DNA of 64,000 nt from Symbiodinium kawagutii. Taxonomy: Eukaryota > Sar > Dinophyceae > Suessiales > Symbiodiniaceae. The notes under the pieces are model-generated. The model worked only from the letters and a program-made list of their open reading frames with translations. It ran no database searches and was not told the origin of the DNA. The stretch lies in contig VSDK01022000.1 of assembly GCA_009767595.1 (NCBI GenBank), forward strand, positions 146,089 through 210,088, written 5' to 3'. The position numbers and the translations under genes are program-made. Positions 35,131 through 44,094 of this stretch are shown in pieces. Position 1 is the stretch's first letter, and each line of letters starts with the position of its first letter.

Positions 35131-38100
35131 CATCAGTACGGCATCATCCACGAATGCATCCGCCATGCCACAAGCATCCGCTGCCAACGTAGAAGCAGTA
35201 GGAAGTAGGTCGTCCAACTCCGAGTCACGATGTGCCAGGCTCGAAGAGGAGGTCAGACAGCTGCAGGCCCTTGTGAACCAGCAACAGGTCCGATTCCATA
35301 GTGAACAGTGGGGACCAGCATTCCATGCATGGCCAGGCGGGGTTCGACAATCCAATTCAAACGCAGGGACTCCAGAGACGGGAAGTTATCCTGCCAGTCC
35401 ACCACCCCAAGCACCACTGATGGGCGGTGATGTCGAGTCAGCTGCGTTGAAGAGTGTGCCGATCGTGTTACCAAAGTTAGTAGAACCATCCACAGCCAAT
35501 GCCACACTGGCAGCCGGTGACTGGGTGGCCCAGTTACGTCCCCACATCGCAGACATCTGCTCAGGTGCTGACAAGTGGTGGGATCATGCTCTCCAATTGG
35601 TCGAGGAAAGGTACAAAGCTTGGTTGATCGCAGGCCCCTTGGACAGGATCCATATCCAGCCACCGTCTCAGGAAGCCACTGCACAAGGACAACCACGTTT
35701 GGAACAGCGAGTGACCACCTTGATCTTGGGTGCTCTCCCAGAGAGCATTCGCACAGAGCTGGTGACAAATCGAATGCTACACGTGGCGGGGGCCCTCTTC
35801 ACCGTTTTTAAACGGTACCAGCCGGGGGGCATGGCCGAGCGTGCTCGCATCCTTGTCGAGTTGACCCAAACACAGCCAGCTCAGTCCCCTCAAGAGGCAT
35901 TGAACTCTCTTCGGATGTGGCGCCGCCACCAGCAGCGGGCTGATGAACTGGGGATCCAGCTCCCAGATCCGTTGGTACTAGTGAGAGCACTCGATGCAAT
36001 CATGGCACCCCTCCTCCGGGACAACGCCCAAGCAACCTTTCGGGTGAATTCCTTCCGCATGAATAATCAGGTGGATGTTCAACCAACCAGCACCACTCTC
36101 AACTTGCTGTTTGACTTGCTCCTTAGTGAGGCCGATCAAATGTTGTATGGGTCATCAGCCATGCCTCCATGTGCCGGTGACACTGGTCAACCAGCAGGAG
36201 TTCGTGCTATGGGAGGACCTCAGCATCCGTCGTCACCTGCCAAACCAGCGCCCAAGTGTAAGTTTTGGGGTAGTGCTGAGGGTTGTCGCCATGCCACCAC
36301 ATGTCGGTTCACACATGATTGGTCCGGCATCGAAGACAAACATGTGCGTTGCTGGACGTGTTCCAGCTCCCAGCATGCCAGATCGGAGTGTCCGTTCCGA
36401 TCAGGGGGGAGTGGGGAAGCTGGGTCAGGTCCATCAGGAAAAGCTGCCAAGTCCAAGGAAGGAGATGGTGAATCAAGTGCACCCACTCCAGGGAGTGGAC
36501 CGAAACCGAAAGGAGGAGGCAAGAAAGGAAAGAAAGGAAACAAAACAAGCACGGCATCAGCCAGCAGTTCAACGACAGGAACAGGAGGAGGTGAAGGAAC
36601 AGAAAAGAAAGGTGCAAGTGAAGCAAATGGAAGCCTGGGTACAGGAAAGGGGGGGGATCAAAAAGAAGGAGAAAAGAATCCACCTGAAACCAAAGACCCG
36701 TCAATGGCCAACAGCACGAACCAAATGATGAGCGAGGTGACCAACCTACTCAAGAGCCTCCGTGTTGATGCGGCATCCCAACACTCAGTGAAGGCAATGA
36801 GCATGTGTAAGATCCAGTCAGGACGACATGCTTCAGTGCTCCTAGATGGAGGAGCAACCCATGTGTTGCGCAAATGCAAGGATGCATCCGAGTGGGAGTC
36901 CAGCCATCCCGTGAAAGTAGAACTGGCTCACGGAGTGACACAGCTGAAGCAGAATCCATGGAATGGTTCCTTGCTCTGCAGTGAAGCTTGCCAAACAATC
37001 ATTCCCATGAATGCAGTGGTGAACCTCGGCTACAAGGTAGTATGGTCCGATCAAGGTTGTTCCATACTGGGCCCCAATCAGGAAAAACTGCCAGTCATCA
37101 TGGAACAAGGATGCCCCACCGTAGATGTCAACACAGGAAACCGATTGTTGAAGGAAGTAGAGGAATACCAGTCGAGACATGTGAGGCTAAGAGTCCTCAC
37201 AATGGCCAAGAAGTTGGGGATGGACCAAGCGGATGTTCCCACAGGATCTTCCATCTGTGCTCAGGATCTGGACAAGATCAAATCGTTCAGCCAACTCTTC
37301 CCCGAGGTTCCCCAGGAAATTGCAGTCCAAGTGCCTGGAATTACTCAGTGGGATGTGCACCAACTGCCATTCAATCGTCACTTCCGTAGGAGGATCCACC
37401 AAGCCAAGGCAGTGGTGCTACACCTTTTTAGCGGTAATGATCAAAGATTTTGGCTGGAACAGGAAACCAAAGACCTGGTAGTGGTATGTGCCGAACTGCA
37501 ACATGGAGTTGACCTTCGAAATCATCACGTGTTTGGATGGATGGAAAGTTTAGTAGCCACAGGCAAAGTCAAAGCAATCCTCGCAGGCCCACCATGTAGG
37601 TCAGTCAGCATGTGCAGGAGCCGAGGTCAAGAGGATGGAGGTCCACGCGTCATTCGCAGTAGATCAGGGGAGTCAAGGTTTGGATTGAACGACTTGAATC
37701 CACTGGAATCCAAACTAGCCGTGAATGACACAATCCTGTGGTTGAGAACGATGTGGCTCCTGATCCTCGCATATCACCACAACCAGTCCCTGGAAGCATC
37801 CGTTGAGCAGCCATGGATTTCTGTTCCAGAAGAGCGCTATGAAGAATTCCCAACGTTTCTCTCGTGGCCCGAAACTCAAGTGGTGGTTGACACTCTCGGT
37901 TTGCATCGAGTTCAGTTTGATCAGGGAGCTCTTGGTCATGCCACAAGAAAACCCACCACCGTGCTCAGTAATAGCCCGGAAATCCAGGAACTTCATGGTT
38001 TGACAAGCGACCAACAACGTTCACTCACCTGGCCGAAGGACCTGCAGGCCAGATTGTCTCTGAGTCGATCGCTGGCCACATGGGCACCAGGATTCAAAGC

Positions 38101-38692
38101 ATGCTGTGGCAAGGTCATCCAACGTTTGGGGACGCAACCACATCCTCAGCTGAAGGTTGTGCATGGGGATGATCTGGAACAATGGAAGCTGCACATATAC
38201 AACGGACACTATCCATACCGTAGAGACTGTAGCACTTGTGTCCAGGCAATGGGTAGGGACCAGCAACATCGCCGTATCCATGCTCCAGAACCATTTTGCA
38301 TCAGCTTGGATGTGACTGGTCCATTTCCAGCCGGATTTGACCAAGAATTGCATACCCCAAAATACATCCTGGTTGCGGCGTACACGGTCCCGACCAACAA
38401 GGCGAATCAGGTGTTGGCAGAGCAACTGCTCCAGTTCGGTGTGCACGTCCCAGTGGATAAACCATTGTGTCCAGATCCCACGGATCCAACCCAGGATGCA
38501 TTGCAACAGGAACCAGTGCCACCGGATCAGGATCGGCTCCCAAGTGATGGAGTGGACCCACCGGCTGAGCTTACCGATGCTGAAGTGAAATGGTGTGATG
38601 CAGAAAATCAAAAGTGGCAGGAACACATCGCCGAATTATCCAGTGTCGCAGTTCACACACTGAACATGGCCATTCCCCTGAAGTCCAGGAAT
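35099..38692 (+). CDS. Gag capsid region, zinc fingers, protease, methyltransferase-like domain, integrase N-terminus
   Basis: Frame open from the ORF1 overlap to the gap. In order: coiled coil (RLEEEVRQLQALVNQQQ, about 35,235); Gag capsid-like helices (35,700-36,140); a CCCH finger C-x8-C-x5-C-x3-H (36,257-36,316); a CCHC knuckle C-x2-C-x4-H-x4-C (36,350-36,391); Lys/Gly-rich linker; aspartic protease LLDGGATHVL with its Asp codon at 36,845; a C5-methyltransferase-like domain (about 37,400-38,130) with VLHLFSG, AGPPCRSVS (Cys codon 37,595) and VEQPW; integrase HHCC region (38,188-38,241); and first catalytic Asp in LDVTGPF (38,309). A roughly 100-residue Pro/Asp/Gln-rich insert follows. The frame is open 243 bases upstream of 35,099, but that translation looks off-frame. 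The integrase is cut by the gap. Confidence 0.9.
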
Positions 38693-38705
38693 NNNNNNNN
38701 NNNNN
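38693..38705. other. Assembly gap, 13 Ns, inside integrase
   Basis: Run of N; the coding frame differs on the two sides, so the true length is unlikely to be 13. Confidence 0.99.
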
Positions 38706-38706
38706 G

Positions 38707-39383
38707 AATGCCAAAGATGTCGTCAAAGCATTTTCAAGCTTGTACTGCAGGCTGAAATCACTCGGCCTTCCCATCCGTAGGATGCATTGCGACCGTGCCG
38801 GTGAGTTTGTTTCCCAAGAGCTGGTGTCCTATGCACAAGCCCGGGACATCTGGTGCACCTACACGTCTGGAGATCAAGCAGCCAGTAATGGCCGAGCTGA
38901 AGCCGCCGTTGGACTCTTGAAACAACAAGTGAGAGCCCTGTTGCATTCGGCCAATGCCCCAGTGTCCTACTGGCCACTTGCAGTGCGACATGCTTCCGAA
39001 CTACGTTTTCGTGCCCAATTGCGAGCCATCGGAATTCCAGTGCGGCCGCTGTTGCCCTTCGGAGTTTTGGGATATGCCCGCAAGAAGAAGTGGGATGACC
39101 GCTACAATGCATGGAAGCATCCGTTGACCAAAATCCGCGTGTGGGGCCCAGCTCACGACATGTCCTTGTCTTCCGGGGGTTACTTTGTGCAATTGGAAGG
39201 TGATCGATGGACACGCACATCCCTGGTGATTGTTCCTACTGGTCCCCCAGCTGACGCACAGGTCGTTGCCCATGCTCTGCCTGATTCAGACCAGAACCCT
39301 CCATCGGCCCAGGCTGACCCCGATGCGGCCATTCCGGGGGAGCCCTCATTGCCAGAAGTCCCGAACATGCCGTCTCCGTGTAG
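38707..39383 (+). CDS. Integrase catalytic core, second half
   Basis: Continues integrase after the gap in another frame: second catalytic Asp in RMHCDRAGEF (38,791), catalytic Glu in SNGRAEAAVGLLK (38,899), then a copia-type C-terminal region (LPFGVLGYARKKKWDDR, VQLEGDRWTRTSLVIV). The last meaningful residues are near PSLPEVPNMPSP. The frame stays open to 39,561 but its translation changes character at about 39,380 where the next frame takes over. Confidence 0.88.
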
Positions 39384-42300
39384 CCAGCGCAGCTCATTCC
39401 CAGTGAGATGCCCATGCCAGACACCGAGCCGGTGTTTGATGCACCGTTCCCGGACCTCCCTGAAGAGACTGCCATGCAGGAGGACTTGCCTCGCCGCCGA
39501 CTGGACACCAAGCAACCACCACCCGAAGGATCGTGGTATCAAGCACATCGGCCAACCTTGAAAGCCATTCAAGGCTGGGGGGAGTCTGATGAGGGATGTC
39601 CAATGGATGAATTTGGTGATGAATTTGGTCTCTCGCTTCAAGCAATGTATCAACAGGCTTGCTCAAATGTCGTCACTGCCCGGGAGCATGCCTTCATGGT
39701 AGAACAACACCATGCAATTCGTAGTTTGCTCACAGAAGAAAAAATGTTGCTTGACAAAGACCAATTGATCCCACAGTTGGAGGCGATGCACAAGGAAGTG
39801 GACAGCCTGGAAATGAAGTTGAAGGCACTGGCAATCCAAGAAAGCGAAAAGGAAAAGCAGTGCTTGATCACCAGGCAAGTTGATTTGTCGGAAGTAAGAG
39901 CCAACATAGAATCATGGAGGCCATCTGTCAGAGAAGAGTATGAATCACTCCGAAACCACGGAGCAATCAAACCCATCAGTGGGCAAGAGTACCAAAAGCT
40001 GTGTCAATCCAATGATGTCAAGATTGAAGTGGTCCCTGCAAAGCTTGTGGCAGTGCAGAAGCCATCCGGACGACTGAAGGCACGGATTGTCGGTTGCGGC
40101 AACATGGCCACAAAAAGCGATGAAAACATAAGTGCAGGAGGAATGGACACGGTGACAGCAAGAACCGTAGTTTCTCAAGCCAGCCAGGAGTCATGGACTC
40201 TCACCACCGTCGATGTCAAAACAGCCTTCCTGCAAGCCCCAAGGCGGGAGACACCTGGAAAGATAACAGTGGTGTCACCTCCCTCGGTAGTGAAGGACTG
40301 CAATGTGCTAGAGCATGGCCCCACTGAAAAATGGATTGTCACAGGAGCATTGTATGGCTTCGTGGAGAGCCCATTTGACTGGGCAGCGTACCGTGACAAA
40401 ACCCTCAAGGAGATCCAATGGGAGTCAGGCACAAAGCAGATGAAGATCCTTGCCACCGAAGAACCTCACTTGTGGAGGATTGCAGAGTGGGACGAAGGGA
40501 CGAAGAGAGTGGTCAAAACCAAAGGATACCTAGGTATCTACGTGGATGATCTCCTCATTGCCTCGGATGAAGAAACCTCCAATCAAACGTTACAAGCATT
40601 GAGGGGAAAGTTCAAGTTGGCAGATCCTGAAAGAGTCACATGTGAATCAACAGTCACATTTTGTGGCTATGAGATCCAAGCAACCTCCACCGGATTTAGA
40701 CTTGGACAACAAAAATATGTCAAAGAGATGCTGAGTCGTCACGCTGTGACAGGTCAAGAACGTGTTCCAGCACCGAAAATCGAAGAAGCAGAGGACGAAG
40801 CCAGTCAAGACCCGGCAACTCTTCGGGCCGCTCAGGCCATAACAGGAGAGCTTATGTGGCTGGCGACAAGAACACGTCCGGACGTCATGTACATCACAGG
40901 CCTCATGTCCAGGCTCCTTCATCGTAGGCCAGCCTACGTTTGCAAGTTGGGTCAACACGTATTGCGGTACTTGAATCAAAGTCAACATCGATCTCTTTGG
41001 TTCAACAAATCCTCTCCAGATGAGTTGCAGGACCTGGAGATTTGTGTAGACACCTCCTACAGCCCTCCCCATGAGGGGTACAGATCCATCCAAGGGCTCT
41101 ACCTCCACCATGGAGGCAATCCATTGATGTGGGCATCATCTCGTCAGGCATTCATCGGCCAGTCCACTGCAGAAGGAGAGCTTCTGGGCTACACCGAAGC
41201 CCTGCAAGGTGGCGAATCGGTAGCTTCCTTGCTGTCAATCTTTGGCCACAACGTGCACAGGAAGCTTGTAGGAGATTGCAAGTCGGCACTGAGCCAAATC
41301 ACCCAGGACACTGGGTCCTGGAGGACACGCCACCTCCGCATCCGTTCAGCAAAACTCCGCGAGTGCATTCAAAAACCAAACCCAGATTGGACTGCAATCC
41401 ATCGAGATGGAACAAAACTCGTCGCAGATGGGTTCACCAAGCCCTTGCAAGGAACCGCTTTCCACAGGTTTGTGAACCTTCTGCGCATGGACAATCCACT
41501 GGTGGATGCGGACTCTCCCACCGTGAAGAAGATGCACACAACCATCGCACAACAACCACGAGTGTGCAAAGTGACCACCTTATTGCTCATGGCGGGTTCC
41601 GCGTTGATGATGTCAGGTTGCTTGCATCTCGGTGCCCTGGTGATTGCCATCACATCCTTGTTGACAATGTACTCAAAGAAAAAAGGAGAACAAGACCGGA
41701 TGCAGACCGCTAACCAGATAAGGGGAACCCCAAAAGGAAGCGGAAGCGGCACCGCACCAGGTTGTGACCTCACCGGCATGGTCAGTAAAGAAGGGGGTAC
41801 ACAAACCATGGGACATATGGTGGATGCGGCTTTTCCCACCAATCAGTTGGTAGGCTCAGTTTTGGGATACACCCCTCAAATCAAGGCAATCCGTAGAGGT
41901 AAGGCTGCGATGGCTCCTCCGGCCACAACATTAGAGGAAACAATGCGACGCCTCAACATCAATCCAGAAGCTCAGTCGTCATCTCTGCGAGAGTCAGAAA
42001 CTGAGCCACCTTCGCGATCCGAGAAATCATCGGGCTCCAACAAGCAGCCCGTAACGGAGTCTCAATCCCGTCCAAGGACCCAAAGTCATGAAGAAGTCAG
42101 CGGCTCTCAGGGAAGTCTTTCAGTGAGGGGTTCACTGTCGGAAGGACTTGAAGAACCTTGGGAACTGCCCCGGTATCAACGCCAACCAACTGGCAAGAAG
42201 GATTCTTGGGACTGCACATTGCTGCCGCGTGGGTGGCTCGTGCGTGCCCATCCAGCGCAACGACAGAGGTATTTTCACCCTCTACACAACTCTGTGCCCG

Positions 42301-42485
42301 TTGAAGCCGACACGTTGTCTATGCAACGGATCACAGTTCGCTGGATTGCTGGCCAGTCTCATGTCCATCGAGACACGTGGAATAGCACTCAGAGAACTTC
42401 TGATGGTGAGCCATGGGTCGGATACACCTTCTTCAAATGCGTACCCGCGACCGAAGACTCCTTTGAACTTGTGACAGGGTCTTGA
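39384..42485 (+). CDS. Reverse transcriptase, RNase H and C-terminal extension
   Basis: Open from just after an in-frame TAG at 39,381 to TGA at 42,483; the first Met is at 39,408. Leading acidic linker and coiled coil (39,690-39,860). Copia-type RT with KARIVGCGNMATKSDEN, TTVDVKTAFLQAP and the catalytic YVDDLLIA (TAC at 40,539). RNase H with CVDTSYS, STAEGELLGYTEA, GDCKSALSQI and LVADGFTKPL. After RNase H comes a tail of about 330 residues: two adjacent membrane-like helices (about 41,572-41,673), a Ser/Glu-rich stretch, and a cysteine/tryptophan-containing end. Entry into this frame from integrase needs a shift of -1 or +2, or an indel near 39,380. Confidence 0.93.
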   Translation, partial: PAQLIPSEMPMPDTEPVFDAPFPDLPEETAMQEDLPRRRLDTKQPPPEGSWYQAHRPTLKAIQGWGESDEGCPMDEFGDEFGLSLQAMYQQACSNVVTAREHAFMVEQHHAIRSLLTEEKMLLDKDQLIPQLEAMHKEVDSLEMKLKALAIQESEKEKQCLITRQVDLSEVRANIESWRPSVREEYESLRNHGAIKPISGQEYQKLCQSNDVKIEVVPAKLVAVQKPSGRLKARIVGCGNMATKSDENISAGGMDTVTARTVVSQASQESWTLTTVDVKTAFLQAPRRETPGKITVVSPPSVVKDCNVLEHGPTEKWIVTGALYGFVESPFDWAAYRDKTLKEIQWESGTKQMKILATEEPHLWRIAEWDEGTKRVVKTKGYLGIYVDDLLIASDEETSNQTLQALRGKFKLADPERVTCESTVTFCGYEIQATSTGFRLGQQKYVKEMLSRHAVTGQERVPAPKIEEAEDEASQDPATLRAAQAITGELMWLATRTRPDVMYITGLMSRLLHRRPAYVCKLGQHVLRYLNQSQHRSLWFNKSSPDELQDLEICVDTSYSPPHEGYRSIQGLYLHHGGNPLMWASSRQAFIGQSTAEGELLGYTEALQGGESVASLLSIFGHNVHRKLVGDCKSALSQITQDTGSWRTRHLRIRSAKLRECIQKPNPDWTAIHRDGTKLVADGFTKPLQGTAFHRFVNLLRMDNPLVDADSPTVKKMHTTIAQQPRVCKVTTLLLMAGSALMMSGCLHLGALVIAITSLLTMYSKKKGEQDRMQTANQIRGTPKGSGSGTAPGCDLTGMVSKEGGTQTMGHMVDAAFPTNQLVGSVLGYTPQIKAIRRGKAAMAPPATTLEETMRRLNINPEAQSSSLRESETEPPSRSEKSSGSNKQPVTESQSRPRTQSHEEVSGSQGSLSVRGSLSEGLEEPWELPRYQRQPTGKKDSWDCTLLPRGWLVRAHPAQRQRYFHPLHNSVPVEADTLSMQRITVRWIAGQSHVHRDTWNSTQRTSDGEPWVGYTFFKCVPATEDSFELVTGS

Positions 42486-42540
42486 GCTAGTTCCCTAGCG
42501 ACTATGACTGTCGCGATTTTGGGGATCCGTTATCCTCCCC

Positions 42541-42551
42541 AAAAGGGGGAG
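42541..42551 (+). other. Polypurine tract
   Basis: AAAAGGGGGAG lies directly before the TG of the right LTR, the usual site for plus-strand DNA priming. Confidence 0.9.
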
Positions 42552-42700
42552 TGAGAACAGCCCAGTTTGAGTTCAAGTCAAATCAACTTGGGTACAGATC
42601 AGTGGCTCCATTTTGCGAGCGCTACGGCTCTCATGAAACCGCCTACGGACAGGCCCTTTGTTGCTCAAGAATAAAAAGGAGTGACAGTTGTCCGTTCGCA
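42552..42700 (+). repeat. Right LTR, 149 bp
   Basis: Identical to the left LTR except for C at 42,616. Confidence 0.95.
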
Positions 42701-42705
42701 ATAGC
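42701..42705. repeat. Target-site duplication, right copy
   Basis: ATAGC directly after the right LTR. Confidence 0.92.
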
Positions 42706-42759
42706 AATAAACAAACCATTTATTGGGTACCCCTATGGCTTGAGAACCGACCCCATATG
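42701..42759. repeat. Family 1 palindrome, right half split by the retrotransposon
   Basis: AATAAACAAACCATTTATTG, GGTACCCC and GGCTTGAGAACCGACCCCA. With one ATAGC removed, it joins the half ending at 33,626 into a normal family 1 element. Confidence 0.85.
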
Positions 42760-42874
42760 TTTATAAACGACCCATATGAATCGATTCACCAGCGGTCAAC
42801 TGGGTGTGATGGTTCCTGGATCTATCCAAACATCAGGGTTCACCATCAACCATGATTGGTTGTTATCCCCTATT

Positions 42875-42979
42875 TGGGTGTTTTTAAAAATTGGGGGGCC
42901 CACAAGTTATAGCTGGTTTACTCCTATAAATGCTTCAGGTTGGATGATTTGGAGGGTACCCCTATTTGAGAAACACCCA
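42875..42979. repeat. Family 1 palindrome
   Basis: GGGTGTTTTTAAAAATTGGG at the left and CCCCTATTTGAGAAACACCC at the right. Confidence 0.75.
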
Positions 42980-43042
42980 CTTATTGACCGTGAACCAACT
43001 TCTGTTCACCGTTGTAATCTACCAGAAAAATATTTAGCATTT

Positions 43043-43153
43043 GATGGTTTCTCAAAATAGGCAGCCTCAAAAAATGGTTGGTCTATTACTATAAATGACT
43101 ATGAATGGATGATTTAGGGGCACCCCTAAGGCTTGAGAAACCCCCATTTGGGT
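43043..43153. repeat. Family 1 palindrome
   Basis: GATGGTTTCTCAAAATAGGC at the left and AGGCTTGAGAAACCCCCATT at the right. Confidence 0.75.
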
Positions 43154-43239
43154 ATCCCACTCCTTGTAGCTCCTCAGCTTCCCCTTTCAAAGGCGATACC
43201 CCTGGCGAAGCCCCGATATCTCCTAACCACCAGCTCGAG

Positions 43240-43430
43240 AATCAACCATCATAATGGTTACCATCATAACCATCCTGGACCATGATTGACCACTACTAAC
43301 CATCATCATCATTAACCATCAATCATTGACCATCAATCATTAACCATCAATCATTAACCATCAATCATTAACCATCAATCATGAACCATCAATCCTTACT
43401 AACCATCATTAACCATTATGAACCACTACT
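43240..43430. repeat. ATTAACCATCAATC tandem tract
   Basis: About six near-perfect 14-bp units around 43,305-43,400 within a wider AACCAT-rich stretch. It sits immediately left of a GC-rich candidate exon. Confidence 0.75.
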
Positions 43431-43458
43431 ATCCATGGCGAATTCTTGGCTCAACCAC

Positions 43459-43561
43459 CGCGAGCCGACGATCACGTCCTCGCATGAGTTGCTTCCAGCT
43501 GCGCGCCGTGGCGTTATCGGTCCTGACATCCCGCGAAAGGCGACACGGCAACCAGCGACCC
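43459..43561 (-). CDS. Candidate 103-bp exon
   Basis: Minus strand: GATGGCAG precedes, GTGGTT follows. Encoded segment VAGCRVAFRGMSGPITPRRA and onward; enters and leaves with two bases. The island is also open on the plus strand (SWLNHREPTITSSHELLP). AACCAT repeats lie left, ATGGTT-type words right. Function unknown. Confidence 0.38.
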
Positions 43562-44094
43562 CTGCCATCATCAAGCAGCATTCAATATGGTTTCTAGGGG
43601 ATATAAACTACCCATGGTTTCTAGGGGATATAAACTACCTTACCATCATTAAGACTGCTAAGATTCAATAGGGTCAGTCACTTTGGAACAATGATTTGTC
43701 ATTCACTAGCAATAAGACATTGGAAATTAATGGTCATGGTGAGTGATAAACAAAGCAATGGTTGATGAATGTCAATCATAATTCATATTGCTCAACGATG
43801 GGTAATTAATGATAATGATACATGATGGTCAAAGATGTTTCATTTAGTTGGTCAATTGAGCGAGCGGCAAAACCTCAATTTAAAATTGTGGAATATCTCA
43901 ATTGTTATCGTTTTTGGGAGTTCACTAGACTATATCGTTTCCCAGTGTTTTGGTACGTTATCGTTTTTGGGAGTTCACTATATCATACTATATCGTTTTA
44001 CAGGTCCCGGAGCCATTTCTGAAGATATTTCAGCCGAAGACTAAAGTTAACTACGGAGAGTTTAGCCTTTCTCTCAATTGATAATCAGCAATGC

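Larger units (their letters stand above)
33627..42700 (+). mobile_element. Ty1/copia LTR retrotransposon with a methyltransferase-like domain
   Basis: Complete element of 9,074 bp (with a 13-N gap): 149-bp LTRs, primer-binding site, gag and pol frames, polypurine tract, 5-bp target duplication. Domain order is Gag, CCCH and CCHC zinc fingers, aspartic protease, C5-methyltransferase-like, integrase, reverse transcriptase, RNase H, then a C-terminal extension. Integrase before RT defines the copia order. LTRs differ at one of 149 positions (33,691 G against 42,616 C), indicating recent insertion. The coding region nevertheless changes frame near 35,100, at the gap (38,693-38,705) and near 39,384, by programmed shifting, decay or sequence error. 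It lies inside a family 1 palindrome. Confidence 0.97.

Noticed and set aside
39001-39666. Several minus-strand frames of 90-165 codons across the integrase and RT region
   Set aside because: Antisense shadows of the GC-richer retrotransposon coding strand.
43300-43400. CRISPR-like array
   Set aside because: The 14-bp units are directly tandem without spacers; simple satellite-like repeat.
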